The notes beneath the pieces are model-generated. The model did no database searches. It worked only from the letters and a program-made list of their open reading frames with translations, and was not told where the DNA came from. A program made the translations under genes and the position numbers. Positions 47,830 to 58,047 of a DNA stretch of 64,000 nt are shown piece after piece. The stretch is from Liquidambar formosana (taxonomy: Eukaryota > Streptophyta > Magnoliopsida > Saxifragales > Altingiaceae): positions 29,479,675 through 29,543,674 of the forward strand of contig CM077824.1 of the NCBI GenBank assembly GCA_039720395.1, written 5' to 3'. How positions within the stretch are numbered: the first letter of the stretch is position 1; every line of letters starts with the position of its first letter.

Positions 47830-48011
47830 TGGGGATACGTAGGCAGCCCATAAAGTTACCTTGGGTGCGGTCCAAACAACACCACAACAACAAATCTCAA
47901 AATTAAATTATTATTGGCAATTCATTTAGAACTAATTAATTGACATAGCAATTTATTGGTGTTAGATAAAAGAACTATTGACATGCCATAGATATCCTAT
48001 TTCTAAGGTCT

Positions 48012-49298
48012 TCAAGTCTTTTTGCTCTTCTTCAGAGTCTCTTGGTTTGCTTTCTGCTCCTTTCTTTCAAGTCTTCGCTTCTTTCGTAAATCATGGGCTT
48101 GTGTTGCTTCCACTGCTTCTAGAATGTCTTCCCTGCAAAATCCTAGCCTTGTGTCCTTGATAAGGTCATAAATCCTTTCCCTGCGTAGGGTTTCTCTTTC
48201 ACCCAAGCTAGTCTTCAACCATGTCTTGTATTCAGGGCTCATGACATAAGGCCCATCAGTGTTTTCAACTCGAGTCAGTTTCAGTTGGTCAGTCCATCTA
48301 GTCTTGGCCCACTTAACCATTGTGGGGCCCACAGGTTCGACAGAATGATTAAATACCACAAAAGTAGGTATGGTTTGCATGGCACCCAGTTGACGAAGGA
48401 TTCTTGAAGTCCAATAGAAGGAAGTTGATCTCAACCCTATAAGCTTGGCCATAGCACACCCAGAAGTTCGAAGAAGAATTTGTTCCTCGCATCCCCATAT
48501 GGAGACAAACCACTTGATGCTTTGCCATGAGAGAGTTTGGAAGTAGCCCAACCATTCCCTCAAAGAAAATTGACCAGGAAGTTCAACTCGACGGCAACAA
48601 TAATGTTGGGGTTTGTATGGATTAATGGCGGCAGGAGACAAGAAGTTAAGCCTTTCAAGAAGCCACATCTGCAGTAAAATGGGGCTCCCTCCTAATGGGG
48701 CTTGTGGGTTATCATGAACTTTGTCTAAACCGTTGAGGGTTTCAGCTAGCACCATGGGAATCAGGTTGTTGTGTTCAAGAAGAAAAGGGATCAGTTCACA
48801 AATTTGAATAGGGACATAGAGAGTCCCCGTGGAGATAAGGAAGCGACCAATCAAGCAGAAAGCAAGAACATGTTGAGTGGGAAGGTTGAAATTCAGGGTA
48901 CCTTTGCTATCATGAGCCAAGAAGGAAGTTGCTATTTCCATGAGGTTCACCATGTGATCCTTCACAAATATGGGGGCCTCTTGTTGAGAAATCCCAAGGA
49001 AGTTGGAGAAGGAAATCAAGTAACTTGAGCGTGGAGTAGGGAGGATGAAAGGTCCTACAGGTGAAACTCCATACAAAGTGTAGAACTCTTCCATTGTTGG
49101 GCATAGCTCTTCGTAGTTGAAACGGAATACATGAAGTTGGGGATCCCAAAAATAAGTAGCAGCAGTAAGAAGAGTGGTTTCAAGCTTCACATGCATCAAA
49201 GAAAACAACGGATCCAAGCAGTAGCGCTTGAACTCCTTCCTTGCCTCCGCACTCATAACCTTCAGAAAATCACTCAAGAGTTTGTCTAGGGCTTCCAT
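48012..49298 (-). CDS. Antisense ORF 1 of Ogre-E, DUF7745/plant-mobile-domain-like protein (428 aa)
   Basis: Single intact 428-codon ORF opposite to gag-pol. The N-terminal half resembles plant retroelement-associated DUF7745/PMD-type proteins: ATYFWDPQLHVFRF, CPTMEEFYTLYGVSPVGP, VLAFCLIGRFLIST, and later GSPILLQMWLLERLNFLSP. The C-terminus (about 390-428) is Lys/Arg/Glu-rich (RKKRRLERKEQK), likely nuclear or nucleic-acid-binding. Additional ORFs in both orientations are known for Tat elements; their role is unknown. It has its own upstream signals: TTATAAAA (49355-49348 on the minus strand), 50 bp before the ATG, and the 80-bp palindrome at 49442-49521. The family assignment is from memory; the ORF itself is certain. 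Confidence 0.83.
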   Translation of the reverse strand: MEALDKLLSDFLKVMSAEARKEFKRYCLDPLFSLMHVKLETTLLTAATYFWDPQLHVFRFNYEELCPTMEEFYTLYGVSPVGPFILPTPRSSYLISFSNFLGISQQEAPIFVKDHMVNLMEIATSFLAHDSKGTLNFNLPTQHVLAFCLIGRFLISTGTLYVPIQICELIPFLLEHNNLIPMVLAETLNGLDKVHDNPQAPLGGSPILLQMWLLERLNFLSPAAINPYKPQHYCCRRVELPGQFSLREWLGYFQTLSWQSIKWFVSIWGCEEQILLRTSGCAMAKLIGLRSTSFYWTSRILRQLGAMQTIPTFVVFNHSVEPVGPTMVKWAKTRWTDQLKLTRVENTDGPYVMSPEYKTWLKTSLGERETLRRERIYDLIKDTRLGFCREDILEAVEATQAHDLRKKRRLERKEQKANQETLKKSKKT

Positions 49299-49347
49299 AA
49301 CTTGCTCTCAATGAATGTTAGTAGGGTTTGAGACCCCTTGGATGTGC

Positions 49348-49355
49348 TTTTATAA
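49348..49355 (-). promoter_or_regulatory. TATA box candidate for antisense ORF 1
   Basis: Minus strand TTATAAAA, about 87 bp downstream of the 80-bp palindrome and 50 bp upstream of the start codon at 49298. The arrangement mirrors the LTR promoter. Confidence 0.5.
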
Positions 49356-49441
49356 GAAAAAATTCGGAAATCCGTGTTTTGGAAGGTGGAATCCCGTCAA
49401 AATAGGAAGTTTCCTAAAATCAGGCGAAACACCGCTTCGGG

Positions 49442-49521
49442 CTCGGGTGACCACCCAGGCCTGGGCGGCTAGCCGCCTAGGCCCAGGCGGCTAGCCGCCC
49501 AGCCCCAGGTGGTCACCCGAG
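49442..49521 (-). promoter_or_regulatory. 80-bp palindromic module upstream of antisense ORF 1
   Basis: Nearly identical to the module in the Ogre-E LTR (27781-27860): CTCGGGTGACCACC / GGTGGTCACCCGAG arms, inner GGGCGGCTAGCCGCC and GGCGGCTAGCCGCCC. Its inner arms are better matched than in the LTR copy (GGCGGCTAGC on both sides; the LTR has one GCTGCTAGC). It is 144 bp upstream of the ORF start. Confidence 0.72.
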
Positions 49522-49773
49522 GCCGCCGCTTTGTTTCGCCCATTTTTGCCTTGTTATGCCTTCGTTTGGCCCTTTTGTGATGTTTTGACTCTTTTGTGCT
49601 TGATTTAAGCCCGTTTTTCACACAATACAAGATCATATCATTGCAATAAAGTTCAACATAGATTCATCAAGTATCCATAATAAAGGCTCAAGGTTGGGAA
49701 TTGAAGTTCCTAATTAGTACATGACAAGATAGATAGAAAGATTCCAACATTCCTAACAAGAGGTGAGTGAAAC

Positions 49774-52432
49774 TCAATGATTTCCCGTGGGCCTTCTCTT
49801 TCGACTTGGCCCAGCTCCATCATGCCCTGAACGAGGTGCTCTAGGAGGGGGCATATCCTGTGGTGGATTAGATGATGATGCCTGTTGCAAACAAAGATAA
49901 TGAGTTAGGAGGGTAATGGTGCCAATCCTAGTTGAAAGTTAATGAGATGATCACTCACTTGGGGATTTAAGCGTGCTTCCAGAACTGAGTTCTCTAAACT
50001 CATTCGCACAAGATCCCTCCTCAATCCTTCATTGAGTTCGATGCATTCCTGGGCATACTCCCGTGGAACCTAGGAAAGTATAAACATGGTTAACAATAAT
50101 GAAAGAATCCAATTTCAAGAAGATAAGAGTTTAGAACTCACATTCTCATAATATGGATCGATCTTGGGATATTCATCGAATGGTGGATGGGTAATGTCAG
50201 TCTTCACAAATTTTGTCCCACTGCACAAGTTCACATACCAATTTAGTTGTGGGAGGGGTGGAGGTTGATTTCCTTCAAGGTCCTCATCCTCGTCATTGTA
50301 AGTCATCCCAGTGGCAGATCCAACTGTGGAGCTGTGTCCCCTTGCCCGTCGGCCCTGGAATTCAAATATTTGTCAAATGGAGTCTTTCATGTAATCTTAA
50401 AAAAGAGTTTAAGAGTGTGGGGAGCTCACCCCTTGAGGTGGGAGACCAGTGACCCTAGGATTCATTAGATATTGTCGACAAAAGGCAGTGTATTCTATGC
50501 GAGGGGAGGTGAATCCCTCAGCATCCCAACCCCTCAGAGCTTCTTCTAGTTCATCACCCACTAGGTGGCTAGTGTGCCTCATGTTCTCTGGTGGCATGGA
50601 AGGTGTCACAGCTGCATTCATGTTTCCATGGACTTGTCTCAGGACTCGTTCCCCAAGATACCAGCTTCTACCTGTGGGGCCTTCAAAAAGGACCCTTTTG
50701 CTTGTCAACTCCAAACAAGAGGAGTACTTCTCAGGTAGCCTATGCTGCCACAGCCTCCATGGATCCCATTCCACCTGTTGAGTTTGAAATGGGAAATGAG
50801 AAAAAAGATAAAAAAGATAAAGAGAAAGAAAGATTCTACCATATCAACAGTCAAGCTGGCAAGATATGCCCTTGCATGGGCATAATCGTGTCGATTGGAG
50901 GCTCTTGTAGCCAAGCAAGATGGAGTGTAATTCTGGAGTATGGGCCATGACATGGCATCACTAGCAAGAGTCGGGCGACACATGTTCAGGTACTCGTAGT
51001 ACCATATCTGTGGAAAACCAAAGGAATAGAAGAAATCATGCATGTGTTAAGTTTCGGGAAATAATAGAGAATTGAATGTTCTTTGTTACCTCCCAAACGA
51101 AAGGAAGCCCCCCAAAGTTCTTTGCAACTCCTCGGGACATGTCAGTCATGGAGCGATACATGTTTGCGAAAGCAGCTCCACCCCAATTGTATCTCCCAAT
51201 TTTGTTCACATCTTCCATGCTAGCTAGCAACTCAAGTCGAGCCATGTCATTGGTGCCCGCAAAAAAGGTACATGAAATCATGTAGAGCAAGAAAGCTCTC
51301 ACAATGTATTGGGGATCCGTCCCCTCACTCTCTTCTTCAGTAGCGAAGGTGTTGTAGAGCCAAGTACGGCGCACACCTTTTGGGCTTAACTCCGCTTCCA
51401 CCCCGAGTAGAGCTACTATGTAGTTCTGATCCATGTTGGCATGTTCATAGTATTCCAAGCGCTTGCCTTTCAAGCTCAACCCAGTTATCATGGTAAAATC
51501 CTTAGGGGTCATGGTCATCTCCCCGAAGCTAAAATGGAAAGTGTTGGTGGTGTCCCACCATAGCTCTGTCAAGGCAAACAATGCTTGCCTATCCCATTGC
51601 TCGTTCCATAGAGCATCTAGGAAAGGCCCAAAACCCGCCTTCTTTACTATCTTGCGAGCACGTGGTTGGGCATGTTCCATATATCTCCACCATGAGATGA
51701 GCCCCTTTATTGATGTCCTTGTACGGAGACTTTGGAAGTCGGGCTATGTCAAAAGATTGTGCATTGAGTTAGCATTGAAAACATAGAGATATTGGGCATG
51801 CATTGGTAATTGATTTCAAATGGTTTTCCAAAAGTTTTAAAATATGGGTTTTGATTCATGAAATGAATTAGAAATGAATGCCCATGACTTTGTGTATTCA
51901 AATTCATTGATTTTGTAAGGATTGAACATGGTTTTGCCTTTCGGGCATTTTATCGAACACTTGGTGTGTGACTTGTTTTCAAGCATTGAAATGAAAGATT
52001 TTTGTATATCAAATCCTTGCCAAGACCATATGACTTGGTTCTACAATGCAAACCAATTGATTTTTCAAGAATTGAACATGTTTTTGTCTCTTTGGCATTT
52101 TATCAAACACTTAGTGGGCATCTTTTCTCAAGCATTGGGAAACAAGCTTTTTGCACATTCAATCCTTGCCAAATCAATGAACTTGGCTTAACAATGATAG
52201 AAACAATCAAAAGAAGATCATGGGAATGCATTTTATCCAATAGAAATCAAAATTTCATGATAAACATGTTAAGTTGGGAAGAACTAACCTCATGTTGGGA
52301 ATGGAGGTAGGAGAGATGCTTCTTAGGTTCAAGCAACACTTTGTCTTGGGATGCATCATAGATTGGTGCCTTGTATGTATTCTTGATCACATAATATGGA
52401 TACTTGATGTTGGAATCATTGCTAGAAGCCAT
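49774..52432 (-). CDS. Antisense ORF 2 of Ogre-E: seven-exon plant-mobile-domain gene (580 aa)
   Basis: Exons on the minus strand: 52432-52289 (144 nt), 51743-51090 (654), 51007-50840 (168), 50774-50430 (345), 50354-50142 (213), 50069-49959 (111), 49881-49774 (108 with TGA). Every intron is GT-AG and phase 0, and the total of 1743 nt is one open frame of 580 codons. Residues 49-266 form the plant mobile domain (aminotransferase-like family): TPKDFTMITGLSLKGK, VRRTWLYNTF, AFLLYMISCTFFAG and WGGAAFANMYR, ending FVWE|IWYYEYLNMC across an intron. The C-terminus ends in basic SRKRRP. Related domains occur in host MAIN-type silencing proteins and in transposons; here the function is unknown. Its start codon lies 297 bp from an 80-bp palindrome. 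Exon 1 and exon 2 sizes are identical in Ogre-A. Splice sites are by inspection, without RNA evidence. Confidence 0.84.
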
Positions 52433-52728
52433 TGTTGATGGTTGAGCTTGTATGTGAGAAAAATGGGTTTGATAAGGAAGATGATGAATTTGATCTTGCA
52501 ACTTGATGATTGATGCTTGTTTTTGTTGTTGAATGACTTGTTCTTAATGCTATTTCATGCACACAACTTGAATTGCAAGTGAAACTTTGATTGAGAATGT
52601 GTTTGTGAGTGTTTGGAGAAGATGGAATGAGTTTCTAGAGAGAGAAACTCTCTATTTTCGAATTGGGTGTGTGTGTGCACAAATGGGGAGTCAAGGGTTT
52701 AAAAACCCTCAAACTGGGCAGCACCAGC

Positions 52729-52808
52729 CTCGGGTAACCGCCCAGCATGGGGCGGCAAGCCGCCTGGGCTTGGGCGGCAAGCCACCAGCAGCCAGGTGGT
52801 CAGCCTCC
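52729..52808 (-). promoter_or_regulatory. 80-bp palindromic module upstream of antisense ORF 2
   Basis: CTCGGGTAACCGCC at the left and a decayed right arm GGTGGTCAGCCTCC. Inner arms GGGCGGCAAGCCGCC and GGGCGGCAAGCCACC around TGGGCT. A TATA-like TTTTTAAA lies about 20-30 bp toward the gene (52697-52708). The position corresponds to 5463-5542 in Ogre-A. Confidence 0.6.
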
Positions 52809-53219
52809 CTTGCTCGCTCCGTTGCGCTCGTTTGGCCTTTGCTCGCCTATTCGCGCTTTTGAACCCTCTTTGAGATGAAATCTCAAGCTTGTTTTGAGTT
52901 GAAAAATGAGTGAATATCTTGACATTGTTTGACATGAAATGATTTGAAAAGGATTGCATTGATAGCCCTTGTGTGGGCATGGCATGCTAGTAGGGTTGAA
53001 CAACCCTTTCTATGCATATGGTTTTGGTCGTTAGGGATGAATTCCCTCCTATGTCACTATGATTTGTTGTCATTTGGGATAAAGATACCTTCCCTATATG
53101 CATGTGAATGATTGCTTTCATGAGATAATTGTGTCTCCTATATGAGTTGGTGTTCGAGTTAAGGCATGAATAGCCTCCATGTGAGATGACTTGGTGAACT
53201 TGTTGTGTGTTGGTGAGTA

Positions 53220-54420
53220 GAAGCTTACCTTTGTCTTGATGACTTAGTGAGAGAAAGATGTAATCTTTCTCATGATTACATGCTTACCTTGATGATTTGA
53301 AAGATGCAATCTTTCCCCATGACTTGTGTTTACCTTGATGGTTTGATTATGAGAAGGACGCGATCTTTCTCATGCTATGTGTTCACCTTGAGAGTTTGAT
53401 ATGAGAAGGATGCAATCTTTCTCACGTCCCATGTTTACCTCGATGACTTGAAAGATGCGATCTTTCCCAATGGTATGTGTTTACCCTGATTGAAGGTTGT
53501 GACCTTCCTCGTATTATTCACCAGTTGTTACTGGTACAGTATGGTATGTGATTAACAATTGAGTAATAACCTTGACGGTTTGGATATGAGAAGGATGTAT
53601 CTTTCTCATATTTTGAGATGGCCTTGATGGCATAGTGTTACCCCGTATTATTCATCAGTTGTCACTGGTGCAGTATGGGATGTGATTACCTTGATATTTG
53701 AATGATAACCTTGATGATTTGAATATGAGAAGGATGTATCTTTCTCATGTTTTGAGATAGCCTTGATGGCTTCCTGTGGTATGTATTTACCTTGATTGAT
53801 TTGAGCAAGAGAAGGCTGTGACCTTCCTCGTGCTATGTGATTACCTTGACAATTGAATGACAACCTTGATGGTTTGAATATGAGAAGGATGTATCTTTCT
53901 CATATTTTGAGATAGCCTTGATGGCATGGTGTTACCTCGTACTATTCGCCAGTTGTCACTGGCAAAGTATGGGAAGACCTTTCATCGAACGAAGTTCGGT
54001 GTAAGCTATGGATACCTCGTACTATTCGCCAGTTGTCACTGGCATAGTATGGGAAGACCTTTCATCGAACGAAGTTCGATGTAAGCTATGGATACCTCGT
54101 ATTATTCACCAGTTGTCACTGGTGCAGTATGGGATGTGATTACCTTGATAATTGAGTAATAACCTTGACGGTTTGAATATGAGAAGGATGTATCTTTCTC
54201 ATATTTTGGGATGGCCTTGATGGCATAATGTTACCTCGTACCATTCGCCAGTTGTCACTGGCATAGAATTGGAAGACCTTTCATCGAACGAAGTTCGATG
54301 TAACCTGTGGATACCTCATCTTGTTCCCCAGTGAAACTGGTATACAGCATGAGAGGAGTTCTGTAGAACTTATGAAGAGTACCTTTATGCTTGTGTATGA
54401 TGAATTCGAAGAATTCAATG
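53220..54420 (+). repeat. Hairpin-rich tandem region, Ogre-E 3' untranslated region
   Basis: A run of short perfect or near-perfect hairpins within imperfect tandem units of about 80-150 bp. GNR-loop examples: GAGAAAGAT-GTA-ATCTTTCTC (53251-53271), GAAAGAT-GCA-ATCTTTC (53299-53315), GAAAGAT-GCG-ATCTTTC (53450-53466), CATCGAAC-GAA-GTTCGATG (54063-54081, 54282-54300; variant 53983), CCAGT-GAA-ACTGG (54328-54340) and TGAATTC-GAA-GAATTCA (54401-54417). TGTN-loop examples: GAAGGT-TGTG-ACCTTC (53492-53507), CCAGT-TGTT-ACTGG (53521-53534), GCCAGT-TGTC-ACTGGC (53948, 54028, 54247), CACCAGT-TGTC-ACTGGTG (54107-54124) and AGTTC-TGTA-GAACT (54357-54370). An 82-83-bp unit with GACCTTTCATCGAACGAAG is tandem at 53930-54100. 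No ORF is supported. Confidence 0.82.
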
Positions 54421-54496
54421 ATATGTTCACCCTCTTTTCCCCAGTGGGTCTTGATTAAATCAATTCCCCGGGCAAAAATGGGTTGTTCTTTTGGTC

Positions 54497-54537
54497 ATTG
54501 GCTTGCAAGTGAAACTTGCTCACCAATGAGGGGCTTC
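54497..54537 (+). promoter_or_regulatory. 3'-LTR-proximal hairpin and polypurine-like tract (Ogre-E)
   Basis: Outer arms TCATTGG/CCAATGA enclose GCAAGT-GAA-ACTTGC (54505-54519), then ATGAGGGG and CTTC before TGTCACACCCC at 54538. It is the same layout as 7175-7214. The polypurine assignment is by position and G/A content. Confidence 0.62.
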
Positions 54538-57500
54538 TGTCACACCCCATTTTTGTCACCTTAGCTAGGGTTTGTCATTGCATGTGTCTTTTTGTTTCCT
54601 TTTTGAGTCTAGTCTTTTGCATTGAGTTTCTAGGGTCCTAAGGATGGTGTCTATGAATTTTGGTTCGATTTGGAGTTGATCTCGAGGGTTAATTAGAACT
54701 TTTGTGACTTGAGGGGCATAATTGTCTTTTTGATCACAAACTTTCCATTTGACCTTGAAATGATCTCCAAGTTGCCAATTGGAGTTCATATGGTTGTATT
54801 TGAGGTATTTGTGGGACCAATTCGATGAATTGGAGGTTCGGGATTAGAATGGCTCAGCAAGGCTCAAGTTGGCTAAAAGACCTACTTCGGGTGAGCTCGA
54901 ATTGGCTCATGATTTTCACTCTATGACTACTCATTTGACCTTGATTGGTCTTAATTTCATCCCCAAATGTGTTTAGGGAGGTTGAATTTCGAATTGGAAA
55001 GCATTCGGTGCAACCCTATGTGCATACCTAAGCTAAGCAATGGTGAGGCATAGCGGTTAACCACCTTTGTAGGACCCAACCATGCAGCCATGGCTAGGGT
55101 TTCTTGCCCTCAAGTGACTCAAATTACATTCCCCTTCGAAACACGGTCGTTTTGGCTTTCGTTTCGTCAAAATCGGAGTTGATTTGGGCCCTGAAACACA
55201 TTTGGAAGCTGAAAGGGTCAAAAATGGGCATAAGCTGACAGTGCCTCGGGTGACCACCCAGGCCTGGGCGGCTAGCCGCCTGGGCCCAGGCTGCTAGCCG
55301 CCCAGCCCCAGGTGGTCACCCGAGCCACTTTCCTATTTTGAGCTTTGACGCGGCTCCCATCCTATTTTCTCGGATTTGCACGCTTCCAGCCGCCCTTTAA
55401 CCCTAATTTCAGCCCTATTTGACCTACTTGAGCCCCAAGGGAATCTCTAAGAGCCCTTGGATCAATCCCTAGGGTTTTAATCCCAACCATTGAGGGTTTT
55501 CCCTCAATCCCTATAAATACCCCCTTATACTTCAGCAATAGGGGAGACACTTTGGGGAGCACTTGGAGGGAATTTCTGAAGTATGAGACTTGGAGGCTAT
55601 GGCAGCCATCCTTAGGGTAGTTTAACCTAAACTTTGAGTGAGAGAGTGAGAGAGAGAGCTTGAAGGAAGGCTGGAGCATTGCTTGAAGGCTTGAAGGAGT
55701 TCGTTTCCAGCAGCACACAAGAGGAGGAGGACTCTCTACAGCAGCCACAAAAGGTATACCCCTCCCCCTTTCTCTCTTTCATTCAAACTAGGGTTTCTTG
55801 CATAGCTTTGCATTACTTCATGTTAAAAGCTTATCGTTTTATCATGTGTTGATGCTTCTAATGCTTAGAATACATGATTAGGATATTGTTTATGGCTGGT
55901 TTTGCATGATATAATGCCATTCTATGTGGTTTTATGAGTGTTGGTGTTTTTAGGGTTTCTTAGAGTCTTTTCTAGGGTTTTGCATTGAATAGTCACTATT
56001 TTATGCTAAAGCTTGTGTTTTTATTGTGTTTTGCTATTTCTATTAGTACGTATGCATGCTTAGGATCATGTTTGTGGGCTGTTTAGTATGCTAGGATGCC
56101 ATTCCATACGATTTACTGCATGTTTGGGACTTTAGGGTTTCTTAGGTGCTGAAAATGGTTTTCTGCATGAAATGACTCCTTTGCATATTAAAGCTTGTGT
56201 TTTTATTGTGTTTTGCTATTATGTATGCATGTTTAGGATCATGTTTGTGGGCTGTTTAGTACGCTAGGATGCTATTCCATGTGATTTACTGCATGTTTAG
56301 GATTCTAGGGTTTCCTTAGTGCTGAAATTGAGTTTAGAATAGCTATATTTCATGTGCAAGCTTGTATTTTTCTCATGTGTGGATGCTTCTATTGATTAAT
56401 ATGCATGATTAGCATGATGTCTATGATGGGCTTTGCATGATTTAGAGTTATTTTATGTGATTTTGCGCACAATTGTGATTCTAGGGTTTCATTCATCCTT
56501 GTATTAGGAAAGTTGCATATAGAATGATAGCTTAGGGTTTTTCTTTGTGTTTTCTTCATAGTTGATATATACGTGCTGCATATTTGATAACTATGATATT
56601 TCTAGCATTCATATAGGTGATTTTAGGGTTTTTTGCATGTCATTGCATGTAGGGTTGAATTAGGGTTTCAGTTAGCTTATGATTCATGTTGTTGCATGAC
56701 TTGTGGTTGATTTTAAGCCTTATTTCAATTCTGTCCAGATCTGTTATTTGTCCTTGATATGATATTTTGAGCATGTGTTAGCCCATGTTTGGGCATGATA
56801 ATGGCTTGATTTGGAATCTAGCTTGTTTGGTTGGCATTTGTGGTATGTTTGCATGGAAATTGCAGGTGCTTTGACAGGTACAATAGGTGCAACTACCCCA
56901 CCAATGTGGGGTGGTTATTTTGGCTATTGTGAGATGAAATCTTACAAATAAGGTAATTACCCTATGCAATAGGGTGGTTACTTTGACAGGTTGCTTTTGC
57001 TTAAGGTAAGTAGGGTATGAGGGTGCCCCAATTCACCCTTCTTCCCTTTCTTTGAAACCTTCCCTTTCTCCCCCCTAGGGTTGTTTCCTAATAGGGGAAT
57101 ATGGTGATTCCTATAGTATCCTTTCAATAAAAAATACTTTTTAAATCAAAGTTTCCATCTTTTATCAAAATTCCATATTTTACCAAAAATCTTTTGAGAA
57201 TCATTTATTTTGGAAACTTACCATGTTTTACTTGAAAGGAAACTTAGGGTTTACCATAGGCCTTGATTAGGTTATAACCCTATTCCCTTTCGAACTACGT
57301 GGACTTTGATCCATGTATTTCCATACATGGTACGTAGGCGCTCTTCGTGATGTTCAAGTCCGCCCTAGGATACTAAGTATCCTATGTTTTCCCCCCCCTC
57401 TTTCTTTTTCTGTTTTTCTTTGATCTACTTGATTATATGGATGAATGAATAAATGATATGCATGCTGTCTTGTGATGATAATTGTTGATTTGTGTGTGAT

Positions 57501-57798
57501 TAAGACTTTGATTTAGCCCAATTAAATTAAGAGACCGTTTAGGGCGATATGGGTGCCTATAGGCTTTGCCTAGAACCTTCCCATATCGTAACTTAGCCTT
57601 CGAATCCCCGATTTCTCTGTTTTCCAAAAGATCATTTGCCTTTCCATTTTTAAATATGGAGTCAATCTTTTGTTTTCCTAAAACAAAACTGTTTTTTAGG
57701 GTTTTCCTTATTTCCTTTAAAAAATAAGGTGGCGACTCCTTTTCCTTTTTCAAACCTAAAACCCCTCGTGGGCCTTTAACTCGTTTTTAGGGTTCACA
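54538..57798 (+). repeat. Ogre-E 3' LTR
   Basis: 3261 bp, collinear with 27074-30334 at an offset of 27464 with no indels. I saw seven substitutions (near 56381, 56416, 56523, 57028, 57059, 57386 and 57600). The palindrome is at 55245-55324 and the TATA box at 55512-55519. It is followed by the duplicated CTAAT and then by Copia-B gag. Confidence 0.95.
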
Positions 57799-58047
57799 CT
57801 AATCTTTCTTAACCCAAGCCTGATAGGCTTCCATATCACGACAATGTTGGGCAGTGTCACCCTTTTCAGGTTCAACCATAGAAGTGGTCAAAGTCTCTAA
57901 GACTTCTTGTTCGTTAAACAGGTATCGGATTTTCCTATGCCACATATCATAATTGGTTTCAATTAATTTCTTTCCTTTGGTGAGATCAACAACAACATTT
58001 TTAGAGGCCATTTCACTACATTCATTGCACAAGGTTGACATTAGCAC
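57799..58047 (-). pseudogene. Copia-B gag, N-terminal part (cut by Ogre-E)
   Basis: The minus-strand frame opens at 58047. The likely gag start is the internal Met at 58011 (MASKNVVVDLTKG), followed by the Copia gag N-terminal pattern LIETNYDMWHRKIRYLFNEQ and EAYQAWVKKD. It then runs into the Ogre-E junction at 57803. The rest of gag continues at 27073 leftward. The split by a 30.7-kb insertion makes it non-functional, and stops are also present in the distal part. Confidence 0.82.

Larger units (their letters stand above)
27074..57798 (+). mobile_element. Ogre-E: Ty3/Gypsy Tat-Ogre-like element, structurally complete, TSD CTAAT
   Basis: LTRs 27074-30334 and 54538-57798 (3261 bp each, no indels, about 7 substitutions) are flanked by CTAAT (27069-27073, 57799-57803). 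Without the nested Copia-A copy the element is about 21 kb. Assignment to the Tat lineage, Ogre-like clade, rests on size, an Ogre-type PBS (TGGCGACTCCACTGGGGA), an intron between protease and RT, a degenerate RNase H followed by a second RNase H, and antisense ORFs between pol and the 3' LTR. I saw no ORF between the 5' LTR and gag, unlike some Ogre members. Pol is disabled by two nonsense codons and by the Copia insertion. Confidence 0.93.

Noticed and set aside
47699..47893. Poly-Phe minus-strand ORF
   Set aside because: Artefact of the A-rich tract at 47739-47829.
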